A stretch of 64,000 bases of DNA. Origin: Antedon mediterranea (lineage: Eukaryota > Echinodermata > Crinoidea > Comatulida > Antedonidae). The position numbers and the translations under genes were made by a program. How positions within the stretch are numbered: the first letter of the stretch is position 1; each line of letters opens with the position of its first letter. Location of the stretch: contig NC_092675.1 of assembly GCF_964355755.1 (NCBI RefSeq), positions 26,018,412-26,082,411 on the forward strand, read 5' to 3'. Shown in pieces: positions 48,701 to 61,200 of the stretch. The notes under the pieces were generated by a model. The model saw only the letters and a program-made list of their open reading frames with translations, was not told where the DNA came from and did not search any database.

Positions 48701-51700
48701 CACCAATAGGCCTACTATACCGCGCACAGATAAAAGTAGATAAGTTTCTGAGCATACGCAGAACAAATTTCTGATTGACTAGTTTCTTGTGGTGCGCGCG
48801 TCAGAGAGCAGGGAGATGTATCCCTCTCTTGATGAGAGGTACGAAAGGAAGCCAACACACACTGTGTTCGGGAAAAAACCCGTCATATGGGTCGTCAATT
48901 TGTTCATAATTATTGCCATAATTTAAGGCCAAATCATAGTTTTGCGTATAGTATTATTTTTCCGTGTAGTACCCAGTTTATCTTCATTTCCGTATACGTC
49001 CGTAATATTAGGCCGAATTTCAGAATTAACAGAGAATTATACCGCATCGGTAGCTGAGCAAACTCGGAACTTGATAGACTTAGTCATAAATTAGTTACAG
49101 AGTTTTACGGCATTTTATCATTGTTCAATGTTTTGTTGTTAGCTTATTGTTAAAATTGGTAAAAGAAGTAAGTCTGGCGCCAACAAATTTAGCGACCTTC
49201 ACAACCAAAATATTTCTTTGTAACAAAAATTATTTTAAATGGAACGCTACAAAAACAATCCTCTGCTTCATCATTGCATAAATACCAGACAAGATCTTAT
49301 CTTTGTTACGTTTTACATCAATCCATTTTGATATCACGCAATCCATTTTTCAACAATATAGTAGTATAATAATAACATTTTGATTGAATAGTGAGGGATT
49401 AGTTACAGTGTTGACCTTAAATAAACCATTGGTAATTTACTGAAAATCCAAAATGAACTTGTGTTATATAATACAAGCAATAAAAACTATCACAGATTAC
49501 CTCTAATAGATCAAGCATTCACATACGAACTTTTCGACAAAACATAGCTTATATTCATTCCTTTTAAATATTAGGCATATTACCAAGGCTGATAATCGAT
49601 TTGTCCATAATAATTATTGCGTTTTGCCGGGGGGTTTCCATAATCTAAGGCCAATTTTTAGGCCAAATCATAATTGTGCGTATAGTTTTTTCCGATGCGC
49701 GTAGTATCCTATTTATCTTAAAATGATTAATTGCTAATAAATTTACAATAATTGAGTACAGTTATTAGAATGTAATACCGTACCAGAAGTACCTTCATCG
49801 GGAACTTCCCCGTGACGTTCGCATTGAACGAAAACAAAAATGTTATCCTATAGGCCTATTGTTAGTCGCGTATGTTTTATTACCGGTGTCGAATAACATT
49901 ATGCTACGATCCCGTGTTTGTTAGCGCACTATAGAGTGAGTGACATTTCCGTCGAACTAGAGGTGCAATTTATTATGAATTTTACGTGCGAGAGTACCAT
50001 GTAGGGGTGTCATTTAACAATTTTCTTGCTCAAATACTCATTGTCTACAGCACTGGAGTCTTTGGGCAATCCTCTTAAAATAGTCCTGCGAGTCTGCGAC
50101 CGCCCCTGTAGCGCTCTATCTTTTCCAATTTTTCTTACCTCAGCCCCAACCATGATGAGGCCAAAGAAGATCCTGGGGCAGGAAACTCTTAAGAGAAGGG
50201 GTGCTCTTGCGGCTGGTAACCAATATCATTGGTGGTTTGATCGTTTGATATTAAATCATATAAGCTGGTTACACCGGGGGTAATTCCCATAAGAGGGGCC
50301 TTTTGGGAAAAAAGAACCCCCCTGTAAAAATCATGGCCGGCTACGGGCTTGAATCTAGCCATGTAAAACATCTTTTAAATCAAAACTAGTATTCATTTTA
50401 ATCATAATGATCTTGCACTATTGATTGATTTTGAAGGACAATTTAGACGTTGATTTACTAAAATGTTACAATACCAATTCGGGTATGTACACAGTTTATT
50501 TCAAAACGATTGACATCAAAGAATGCAGTGAGAAGGTTTACCATACCAATGCTAGTCAACTTACTATCGAAAATATTACAGTAGATGACCCTTATCTCAT
50601 CTTGGTCAGTCTATCAAATAAAGACAGCGAGAGTGAATTAGTTAGAAGTTCAAATGATATAGAAAACGGTAGGTATACTGCGTCAATAATACATTTCGTA
50701 AAGTATTGTACCTTCATCAAAGAGATAACAAATTAGGCCTATTGTATTGTTTACATTATTTGTTATGACGGTAAAGATTGAGAGACAAAATCAAAAGAAA
50801 CCGATCAGAAATTGCCACCAATGTCATCGTTAAATAAATTAAGTCTTAATATTTATGCAAATTTCAATTTCGAATATTTTTAAGAATGTATGCCTACAAA
50901 TAGATCAAATTCTGGTAGCATCATTGGTGGTTCTGTGGCAGGCGGCATTTGTGCTGGTTTTATCACCTTCATCATAATATCAATTTGGTAAGTTAACAAG
51001 GCCAACAGCCATTAAGTCGCGTGCTACAATGCATAGTGATACCGGACCGACAGACAGACCGACAGACCGACAGACAGACAGACCAACAGACAGACCGACA
51101 GACCGACCGACCGACATAGTGAACTATAGAGTCGCTTCCACGCGACTAAAAATATAGTCCCAATTTTGAAACAAAATAGAATATCGACACGTTGTTTTGC
51201 AATGACATTTTACAACCATAGTCAAATACGATAGGCCTACCTTAAAACTATACTTATTTATTATTAGTATTTTTCATTATTACAGTTGTGTTTTTCTTTA
51301 AGCCCACAAAAAATACGGAAATATGTTAGTAAATCTGACGGTGAGGAAAGCAATATTTATCAGGAATACGCAGCAGCTAGTAATAATTCAGAATATTCAT
51401 CATGGTAATTATGAGTTTCTATTCTTGTTGCCAACTAATATTGACACCTCCTATATTTAGGCCTAATTATCACATCACATTAGGTTTAATCATTGCATTC
51501 ATTTGTTATTGTGTTTAGTATTCAGTCGGTGATTATAACATTAGAAATGTTTCGAGTAGTCAATGTAGTGCAACTTGACTAATTTAGCAACAGACATCGC
51601 GCAAATCTGCTGTTAGTTGTGTGCTGTCCTTACTGTTCTGGTTGTATCTGTACTAATCTTGTAATTTTTAAATGATAAGTTGTTATACTATTGGTGCTAC

Positions 51701-52264
51701 ATTTTATTTAAGTATTATTGTTATGATATTATGATGCCCGTTGAAATCAATACTGAGGTCTATAACATTATATTTTGTGTTTGTCTAGTAACCCAAAAAT
51801 AGTGACAAGTTTTAACAATGATGATTCAACTGATCAACACGTGTATCAGAATTGTGCAAGTTACAATTCTTCACCAGAGTGAGTATGGCATTCAAGATTT
51901 AATCATTAAGTACATTTGACAATAAAACAAAGGTTTATTTTCATATTTATAATAAATAAAGGAATAATGGCTACATAAATGTATACTGTTAATACAATAT
52001 TAAGAAGGCTTTTTTTCCTTGTAGACATGTACAAAGGTGGTGAGCAGTTACATACATCTCTCACTACTACTATAACATTTTAATGTATTTTCTATTTTTA
52101 TAATTCATTAAAAACGTTATTTTAACTCGAAAATTCGATGGAATCATTCATGATTGAAAGATATGTGTATATTTTATATTTCAAGCAATTATGAAAATCC
52201 AGACATTGTTAAAATGCCTGAAAATCAACCATATGAGATTGTAAACTTGTTCAAGTTAAAGTAA
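39464..52264 (+). CDS. Receptor gene B: kinase-less Tie-like receptor with third Ig domain
   Basis: Exons: 39464-39512, 39938-40219, 40422-40673, 41055-41189, 43381-43530, 43701-43832, 44060-44191, 44622-44900, 45261-45569, 45737-45816 (or -45810), 50437-50668, 50885-50987, 51303-51404, 51789-51878, 52186-52264; 2406 nt, 801 residues in one frame. Order: signal peptide MIITLLALVQGIVSC, Ig 1 with both Cys (YQCY, VYYCKI), cysteine-less Ig 2, four EGF units (FCLPDPYGCSC in the second), a third Ig (TASCLVKH to STYKCVIV), two FN3, transmembrane segment near SVAGGICAGFITFIIISIW, tail. This is the full TIE2-like order except that TIE has three EGF and three FN3 units and a kinase. The tail has IYQEY, VYQNCAS, NYENP and PYEIV. 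Intron 10 holds a 4.3-kb transposon, intron 4 a LINE. Confidence 0.82.
39687..39735. repeat. (CT)n microsatellite
   Basis: About 24 uninterrupted CT units in intron 1 of gene B, well upstream of the acceptor at 39937. Confidence 0.98.
41263..41870 (-). mobile_element. TTAA-flanked non-autonomous element, copy 1
   Basis: TTAA at both ends (41263-41266, 41867-41870) and imperfect terminal repeats (AGCTCAGATACAGG against AGGCCAGGTGCGGG). The same 600-bp sequence lies inverted at 56761-57361 in an intron of gene C. TTAA targets are typical of piggyBac and Kolobok types. No coding capacity. Confidence 0.75.
41929..43215 (-). mobile_element. Degenerate LINE reverse transcriptase in intron 4 of gene B
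   Basis: Minus strand 43209-42862 holds FAYKKNRGVDDAV and the catalytic block FFDFSSAFNTI; 42843-42658 holds KYADDTVIRG (YADD); 42680-42550 reads MIIDFRKTAVEH and QYKYLGTIIDNKLKW. The 3' end near 41929 has an (ATTCAAG)n tail. Stops and frame changes make it inactive. Same clade as the fragment in gene A. Confidence 0.85.
44622..44900 (+). other. Gene B exon 8: third Ig domain, absent from A and C
   Basis: A 279-nt exon, phase 1 to phase 1, so it can be skipped or lost without shifting the frame. It encodes an Ig-like fold with the Cys pair in TASCLVKH and STYKCVIV and several N-glycosylation sequons (NNT-type, NIT). It corresponds in position to the Ig domain between EGF and FN3 units of TIE receptors. 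Confidence 0.7.
46065..50351. mobile_element. 4.3-kb transposon with CCCGTAGCC termini, 5-bp target duplication
   Basis: The left end CAAGCCCGTAGCC at 46065 and its complement ending at 50351 are flanked by AATCT on both sides (46060-46064, 50352-50356). It lies in intron 10 of gene B, splitting the second FN3 domain's two exons. The interior has a nested element (46165-47249), an unpaired end of another element near 48522 (GGGGCGGACCCAGGGGTG) and a repeated AAGGCCAAATCATA block (about 48928, 49660). No transposase frame was recognised. Confidence 0.8.
46165..47249 (-). mobile_element. GGGTGTCACGAAAC long-TIR element, complete copy 3
   Basis: Starts GGGTGTCACGAAACCTAAG and ends in the complement (TTCGTGACACCC). 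The arms each carry CACGAAAGCTAAGACC words, CGCACCTGCCTT-type, GGCGCTCCATAGAAAC-type and CATTGAGCAT blocks, so the 1085-bp element can fold over most of its length. Interior identical in kind to 17637-18598, opposite orientation. Nested in the 46065-50351 transposon. No clear target duplication. Confidence 0.85.
51014..51150. repeat. CCGA-containing mini-TIR repeat, copy 3
   Basis: Begins TTAAGTCGCGTG and ends CACGCGACTAAAAA, an inverted pair, around an expanded (ACCGACAG)n core and CATAGTGAACTATAGAGTCG. It lies in the intron after the transmembrane exon of gene B. Confidence 0.75.
52025..52039 (+). other. Possible 15-nt microexon of gene B
   Basis: A strong acceptor (TTTTTTTCCTTGTAG) and a strong donor (GTGAGC) enclose 15 bases in phase 2 to phase 2, compatible with both neighbouring exons. 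Inclusion would add five residues to the tail. Only RNA can decide. Confidence 0.35.
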
Positions 52265-53998
52265 ATTGTCATCGATTACGAAAGCGAAAGATGCAACCAA
52301 CATTTGGTTAATGAGAAGACTTTCAACAGTACGGAAATCGTTAACAAAGAATTGATTCAATGATGCTTGACCCACAAATATTGCATAAACAAAATAGAGT
52401 ACCGACGGTACCGTATATCTGTATTAGCACATTTTAAACATTATTAGTAATTAAACATTGTTCAAATGGTTGTATGTAAATATGTTACCTTTGTGAATAT
52501 GTAAATTTCTATTTGATAATTCAAAAGTTATTGTCAAATAATAATTGTGGTCATTGTTACAGTAACACGGCACATACACCAGAAGAAAAGACCAACAATT
52601 ATAAATCAAACCTTAAAACTGATTAGATTATATTATGATTTGATAAATGTTATTAGGCCTAATGTAAAACTGCTGAAGTTGATTTTAGCATGTTCGTTTT
52701 ATTTTATGCTTTTCAGCTTTTATTTTAGTAATTCAGTATAAAAATAAATAACAAATGAATAAAAAAAAGTAACTTGTTTTATTTTTACTAATTGTATATC
52801 TCGATCTTGTGGAAATTTGTAATCGAACACGTTATCTGTACTTTGATGTACTTATACTATCCAATTGTTATAGGATATACACATGGTAGGCCTAATGGTA
52901 GGCCTAATTAGGTTCCGTTATTATTACAAACTGGAAAATTTTCTTTTTTGTTGAACCAAAAAGTGTAAATAATTTAGTGACGTGTCAACTAAACTTCACT
53001 ATGGTATTTATACTTATTGTGTTTGTCTGTTGGTTTAACAAATAAAGAAAACTTTCCAGTTTGTATTGAATTCATAGTTATGAATTTATTTAATAGTTAG
53101 GTTATTATTGGAACGGATTGTTAGTACATAATTACGAATTTCTTGAAACTCGTATAAAATCACTTTCCAACTTGATTTGAAGGCTCTATTATTTATACAT
53201 TTAAATGACGATTGAAAACTCTTATTTATACATTTAGATTATGAAGTTGTTGAAATAGAAAAGACCCCAAATGATGGCTTATTACTATGTTTTCATTTAA
53301 ATAATGTACACACCTATATATTATACTGTACAATGCCATTGTTGAACAAATAAATGTTTTTTGAACTTGAACTTGAAAAATAGCAAACAGCAATAGTAAT
53401 AATACCCTTTTCACAGTTCACTACCTCAACTAGTTCAATTTCACGTTATTTTGTTTCTGTTGTTTACTAAGTTAGCTCCAGTCAAATTAACACAATGTGA
53501 TTGAACAGCATCGATGAAAGTATTGATATTACAAGTTTACTTCCTTATACCGTTTTAGTTAAGGCATACGATATATTAGCAGCATTTCTATTTGAAGTAC
53601 CTATCTTATGTAAGTATTCATAACTTTATTTAAGTAAGTCAAAATAGAATAATAATTTTTAAATAATTGTGATTTAGATAACTTGACTCTTCCTTTTTAT
53701 TCTAGGCCTAATTTAAAATGACAAATCAAGAGTGACACTCAACAGGTTGAAACTGATTTTTAGGACAGAACCATTATCTTAAATTACGCAATAATATGTT
53801 TAGTTTGTTTTATCTATAGATTGTTTAATATGTTTAAATATTTTTGTTATACAATCAGTAAAAAAGATGTGAAATAATTTTTTATTTTGTTGAACCATGT
53901 TTTGTTACTTATTTTTATATACGAAGAAAATGATGTTTAGTTTAGGCCTATTTAGGCCTACCGAGCTTAGCAGGATTTACACGTTATTAGACACAAGT
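52265..53998 (+). other. 3' flank of gene B with a relic of the ancestral last exon
   Basis: At 52563-52626, after TTGTTACAG, the sequence AACACGGCACATACACCAGA parallels the end of the last exon of A and C (AGTAACACAGCACAGACATC) and stays open to TAG at 52624. It is either an alternative terminal exon or a relic; compared with A one T is missing just before it. Beyond it no gene is recognised; weak TAGGCCTA clusters lie near 52890 and 53945. Confidence 0.5.
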
Positions 53999-54003
53999 AC
54001 TAC

Positions 54004-55054
54004 CAGGGCCGTAGCCAGGATCTGTCAAGGGGGGTTCGGACACTAAATATTTGGGTCACCCCCCCCTGGGGGTGGGGCCTGATGCGAGGCGAATTTTGTT
54101 AAATGACACCCCTAGATGGCCGGAAAAGACACTCTCGTACAGCATGCTACCAATGAGCAAAAAGATCGTACTTTTTTCCTCCTTCTCAAACACGTCGATA
54201 ATTTAAAGGACGATAACTATTTGTTGCCGTATGTTAGATGCGCGTGCTCTGTGCGGAACCGCCGATTGTTTGATCATTTACTCCGTATTTTGTTTTGCGT
54301 TCAAGTTCAATGCGAACGTACATCTAGGAGCAGCCCCGAAAAAAGCACACTGGTTGAAGGCAAATGCTATTTGCTAGCTCTATCTATAATATTTATTTAC
54401 AGCAATTTGTTGAGGAATATAAATATTTAAATAGGTGATATTGATACATTTTAGTACGTATCGGCTGGTGGTCTAGAAAAAAAAAATCGGATGCCATAAT
54501 GTGAACTACAGTACTTGATACCATAGATATTATAGTGTAAAATATTAATATTCACTATAATCCTCTATGATACATTATACTTCATAGTCACACATAAATA
54601 CTGAAAGTGTACGTCGGAAGGCTACTTTATGCATGCTGCCTGACTGCCAGTGATCTAAACAATAATATTATAGGTACGCAGTTGTCTGGCGGTGTCCTTT
54701 GTACGAATCGTTCGTGCCCCAGTTCGCTATGAGACGCGTCAATATCATGTTACATGCAGGGACCAAACATTTATTTTTCAGGTTAAATCGGCAATTCATT
54801 TGCAGCTTTTAGAAATTTATAGACACGTATCACTAGTTGACGCTCATACAGAGAAGAAGGTTCACGAACAAGTTTACGAATTTTTCAATTTACAAACAAC
54901 TTTTTGTACTGTGGGGCACGTATTTGGAGGATTTTTGGAGATGAGGGTGAGGTATTGGGCATGTCGGAGATGGGGGTTCGCAGTCGGTTAAGGGGGTTCG
55001 ATGTAAAGGGGGGGTTCGCCCGAACCATAAAAACCCCCCCTGGCTACGGGCCTG
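54004..55054. mobile_element. 1.05-kb transposon with CCGTAGCC termini, 5-bp target duplication
   Basis: Left end CAGGGCCGTAGCC at 54004, right end GGCTACGGGCCTG at 55054, flanked by ACTAC on both sides (53999-54003, 55055-55059). Same family as 46065-50351. The next internal bases (GGGGGGTTCG) are also inverted at the right end. Two open stretches of about 100 codons inside (54116-54430, 54692-54991) match no family I know. Confidence 0.85.
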
Positions 55055-55227
55055 ACTACTAACAGGTCTGTTCTGATTTTTAAAGTTGTGTGCTCTGCAT
55101 TTTATTCGAATTATTGAAATAAAAAAGCAGTGATATATCGATGACGCTGATAGTCAACATAACATTGTTTTTTTTTCATTACGAACATTTATTTAGAAAA
55201 TAGCTAAATGTATACTTTTATTTTAGT

Positions 55228-58200
55228 ATGATTTTTCCAGTTTTAATCTTGCTTCAAGTTATTTCCTGCCTGGGTAAGTAAAATATTCAAAATATATTCA
55301 AAATGTTGGTTTGTAGGCTAGATCTAAATAATGTTCAATCTTAATATCCTTCTATTCCGACAAACTCCCATAGATATTTTTGGTAAAACCCAGCGTCGTC
55401 GGAATAACAGCTTAAATTAGAAACTTTTAATGTGTAAATACAGAAAAATCTTTTTCACAGTCACAACATTTTAAATCACCCGGTGATATACTAAACACGT
55501 ATTAATATTTAACCTTTAATATTCTACTTTAGGAAATAATGGCTATATAACGGTTTTAAATAAAAATCCACAAAACAACAATAATTGGGAATACCAATGT
55601 TACACTCCTAGTATATTTGCTGGTTACAGTTTGAGTTACGGTAGATCATCTGCTGTCAGAAGTAACGATAGTTTACAGGAAACATCATGGAACGTTCCGA
55701 CTGATGATCGGTATGGAAGGTATATCACCGATCCAGTAGGCATGGGAGTATACTTTTGTAAGATTGTGAAATATGGTGTCACCACAGTCGTTCAAACTAC
55801 TAAAATAAGGGATAATGGTAAGATAATAATGTTATCATCATGTGTATAAAAACATTTTTGTATTCAAATAACTAAAATTGTATTTTAAATAAAATTATGG
55901 TCCTAGTAATGTACCGTACTAGGCACAGGGATATACCATAATATAAAACTAATAATAAAACTAACAATATAATTCAAAATTTTTTGAAGCTAAAATGAGA
56001 TTCATAAATGTTTAGTTATTAATAGTATGGATCGCTAATGAGTAAGTTAATATTACTGATTTTAGTATCCTATTTTCAGCCTTAATAACGCCTGTAAATT
56101 CTAAAAACACTGTAACTATGAATGTTGGAGATGACGTCACAATTAGATTCAACACGCATTTAAGAAGTGAGTTAGTGTGGAAGAAAGATGGATCTACTAC
56201 ATTAAAGATTGGAACAGAAACGAGCATGACCTTTGACCCAGTAGAGACCAGTGATGCTGGCGTTTACGAGATATATGTGGATGGTCACCGAGAAGATCGT
56301 AGACATTCATTTATCAAGTTGATTGTACGAGGTAAATAATTATGGTGTTTGCTGATTGCCCTCTCCGTCCAGGCGGTGGTTATGAACTCCTAAATGTATA
56401 CATAATTAAACCGCAATCAGCATTGTCTAGAAGGATGTATTGTTTTAAGTACGGCGGTCGAAATGAATGGCGGCCGATAATAACTGTGGTGTATTGGCCT
56501 GGACCAATGAAGAATCAATTATTTCAAGCAACAATGTAACCTGGCCAGACTTAGGTTGTTTATAACAACGTTTTAGAAGAATTTGAAGCGAAAAAGTATG
56601 CTCGAAATTAAATTAAAACATAATGTGAAAACGAAACCACACGGACAGTAACGTTTAAAATACATAATTATGACGATGATAGTATAAGTTGACATCGATA
56701 TTATGTCATCACTACAATGAGAGTACTAGAGAGGTTACGGCAGGTCAAAAGAAGTTTAGATTAAAGGCCAGGTGCGGGAAAAAAATTTCTATTGATCATA
56801 CATTCCAATAATTATCGATCTATAGTTTCTATGTTTCTTATTTTTTGGGATTTTATTTGTGTTACACGAGCTTGTTGAAAATAAGCACTTTCTTATCAGT
56901 GGGGGGATAGTTCAAATTACACAGTAAAATCTCTATTCTTTTGTACACAATTTTTTTAAATAGAGAGGCCATTTAAAAAGCTATGAAAAATAATTGGTGT
57001 GGTAAAAAATGTTGTCAGATGACTAAATATAGGTAATATAACTTGAATATTACATTTCTGGTATTTTTATTCAACTTCAGATTTTTATTTTTATGCTATA
57101 GCAAACATTATCCACCGTATATCCACCATCTTTTTTCACCTTCTAGGGAGTCACCAGACATGTTATTACATTAGGTTAAACTACCTAACTACTGAAAAAA
57201 GTCTTCCTGGATTTTTTATGGCAGAATTTTGACAAATTTTGTATTTTACCATATTAAGGGAAATTCATGTTTTTTCGTCTTGATTTCTGTTACAAATATT
57301 TTATCTATGTACACTTAACCAGATATTATATTTAAAATTTATGCCTGTACCTGAGCTTTAACTAATGTAAACCTGATTTGTTCTTCTGTTATAGCATGTC
57401 CACGTCATAAATGGGGTCCACCTGATTGCACTGGTGACTGTGAATACTGCTATAATGGAGGTGTATGTGATGACAAAATAGGATTTTGTATCTGTGCACC
57501 TGGATTTATGGGATCTACGTGTGAAACTGGTAAGAATGTTCTAAATGAAGACCATCAATCAACAACACAAAAGTTAACTGTTCTTGACACATCCTAATTA
57601 TTACCTTATGACTAAATTTTTGGTATGGCTATCTTTCTAGCTATAATTGAGCTAAACTTAACCAGCCATGAAGTCATATACAATATACTCAGATTTAATT
57701 GCTTCAAATCAAGCGAATCACTTTGATTTAAATTTATGTGTATTGATTACTGGTGGGTAGGCTCCTACGTGAGGATTTAGTCAATATTCAAAGTCATAGA
57801 AGTGTGTTAAATATTTTATAAAATTATACCATTAGTTTAGTTTAATTTATAAGCTATATGAAGACTCTTATGCATGCTTATATTTAACCAAACAAAACTT
57901 CATTATTTTAATTATCTTTTTATAAATTTCTCTCTCCTTATTTTCACCGGAAAAAAAACCCGTCTACATGTGTGCGACGCTTGACACCACGCGGTCATCA
58001 TAACCAGCAAGAAATTTGTGACTCACCGTTAAACAATTACCTATCATTCACATTTTAACTTTACATTTTTGTCATTTTTTACATTAGCCAATTAAAGAGA
58101 AAATATAAAATAAAACTTCCTCTGACAAATCATTGCTATCTGATGATTGATGTCTCCGGTGAACACCTTGGAAAGGTCTTCCCTGGGTTGACGCACTTGT

Positions 58201-61200
58201 TTTGTTCATCCTCTCTATAGGAAAGACCTTTTTCAAACATTCACTCAATTTCCTTTCTTTGAAAAATAAAATTGTACAATGCACAGTTTGACTTTAAAAT
58301 ATAAAAATAAAACCAGATCCTACATAGATAGTGATAGAAGTGAAAGTGTAGTAAACTATTATTTTAAACATAGTTTCAATTCTAAACTTTCATTTTTCAC
58401 CTTTAACTATTTTAGAATGCGGTGGAAACAAACATGGTTGGAATTGTGAAAATCCTTGTACCCAACAAAATGATCTTACTGCATGTAAAAATTGCCAGTT
58501 CTGCCTACCTGATCCATATAGATGTAGCTGTGTTACCGGTTACAAAGGATTAAAATGCAACACAGGTAACAAAAACAGTTTTATCTGAGAGTTGCTGAAT
58601 ATACGACGCGCAGTAACTTATATAGGTTATGATTATATTGTAGTGGTCTTTAATAACATTTTATGTTTTTGAATGTTGTATTGGTGCAGTATGTTCATCG
58701 GGTACATTCGGTGCAGACTGTGCTCAAACTTGTCATTGTACACAAGGTGGTTGTGACCGATATACAGGAAGATGCACTGACACCCAAAACTCCTCTTGTG
58801 CATTTCCATGGAAAGGAACTAATTGTCAAGGTAAAACCAATATTGTTTTAAGACTGACAAAAACTAAATAATAATGAATACAATTTTGTTTTTAAATGAA
58901 TGACATTTTGTTTTGGTTTTGGAAGAAATTTCTAGGAATTCACTCGTATATACCATTCTGAACCTCGTACACTAGTAGTATTTACGTTTTCCGACAAAAA
59001 AATGTTCAGCTTTTTGATTTTCTGTTTTACGTATAAAATTACATTTCAGAAAAACAAAAATGGAAACACAAGGTTTTGTTTTAGTATATTGACTATGTAG
59101 TATTGACATCATGGAATAACGATTGTTATCTCATTCATATTTCTAAAATGAAATAATATACATTTTCGGGCAACAATTTTTGTAGAATGTCAGCCTAAAC
59201 GGTTTGGAGAAAACTGTGACATTGATTGCAACAAACCATGTGAATGTCACCGACTATCTGGAAAGTGCATTCAAGGAACATGTTTGTCTAATTTTCTTGA
59301 ACCAAATTGTGTACCTACATATGACGGAAGCTTGATAGCTAATGCTTCAAGTACCTCTATCACTATTGAATGGACGCCGTGGAATACTGAGAATGGAGAG
59401 GAAGATCTTGTTATTGGATACTTTTTATATCACAAACTGAGCAATACTAATGACTGGAAGATGGAATTCTACAATACTTCCTTATCAGGTACTGTTACAG
59501 GGTTAATAGTGGACACAGACTATACTGTTGGTGTTTCAGCTATGAGAGCTGGCGAAGAAGGTGAAGGACCAATTGGAGGGATAATCACAGTAACAACACT
59601 TTGCGGAAGTATGTATCTAATTTTAAATAATATATTATAATTATGTAATTCGGTGACGGCACCAATTTAAATAGTTAGTAGAAATAAAACCATGAGAGAA
59701 CTAATTTATTATTGAGAGTTTATGTTATTTATACGTGTGAATCTAAACATGGAATAAATATATCCATACAATCTTATGTATCAACTGTAGCAAACTAACA
59801 TTGTTACTAGGCTTCTTCAAATAACAAAAAAATAAAGAAACATAATTTTGTTAACAGAACCTTCTCCAGTTGAGAATGTAAAACTTCAAACTCCTTCAAA
59901 CACTGGTATTATTGTTACATGGATAGTAAGTACACTTCTAGAGATTTGTTAATACTCATTTCGTCGTTTTATACGAAATATATTCTGTGGATTCTCATAC
60001 TTACGCGTCGAATGAGTTAATCAGTTACATACTGTAACGGATGACAGAAGGAACTTGCCACATGTAAAATTATTCCAAACAATCATTTATGTTTCGTACC
60101 ATCACATATTACAATTATAACGTTTTCTATACATTGCGTTCTTTCCGTTCATTTTTTAGGGAAAACTTGACGCTGGGTCATTGAAATGCTCAACTGCGGT
60201 ATTTGACTATAGAGTATACCTAAAAGTAATCAACAATAAAGGATATCGGGAAGAGGTTTATCTGACAAAAACAAATCAATTTAAAATTGAAAATGTTGAA
60301 GTACATGACACTTATGCTATCTTAGTCACTGTGTCTAATAAAGACAGTGAGAGTGAACCAGTTAGCATTTTAAACGTACCAGAACAAGGTACTGCTGGAC
60401 AATGTTTACTGCTAAACCTAAACTAAAAAGTTTATGCATTTGATTATAATTATAATTGTCTAATTGTAAATTACGATTTGTATTGAATAAACTGAGATGA
60501 AATTCCTCTCACAACCCTTACAAATTTAACATTCAAAGTTTAAGATCTAGGCCTACCTCATCTGTTTTGTTTCAATTCAATGATACAGAACTCACAATTA
60601 TGTGACACATAAGTAACGCTAAATCACGAAGTTTGTCTATAAAACTGGACTGATATTTGTAAGGAAAATCGGATACATTCCTAAAATCAAATTAATATTT
60701 TATTTTCCACCTTTTTGTTTTTTTTAAGCTGCCACATCACGTTCATATCTATTCTGCTTTAACTTCATATTTAACGCATTTTGACCCACCTAATTAAGCA
60801 TTTCCTTTTATGTCATTATGTATTACACATCTTAAACATCCACATGATTTTTTTGTATTATTTGTTTCTAAGAAAATGCAAACGGAATCATTGCTGGAGG
60901 TGCTGCGGCAGCAGGAGTGTGTTTTGGTGTCATCATTACTATTATGATTACGATCTGGTAATTTATCCAATATAAATTTTATATTTTAAAATATTTAGAA
61001 TATTAGATAAAATTTGTTATTATGTATTTTAATTTTTTGTTTGTGAGCCATTCTAAGTTTCAAAACCATTGTAGGCAGAATGTTAAAGTTTAAAAGTAAT
61101 GATCTATCTTGCTTGTTTCTAAAGTAAACAAAGACTTCGGAAGAATGTGAGTAAACCTGATGCAGCAAATGATCCACAAGTCTACTATAACACTGCAAGT

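Noticed and set aside
54116-54991. Two roughly 100-codon frames inside the 1.05-kb transposon as genes
   Set aside because: No recognisable domain, no splice support, and they lie wholly inside a non-autonomous element.
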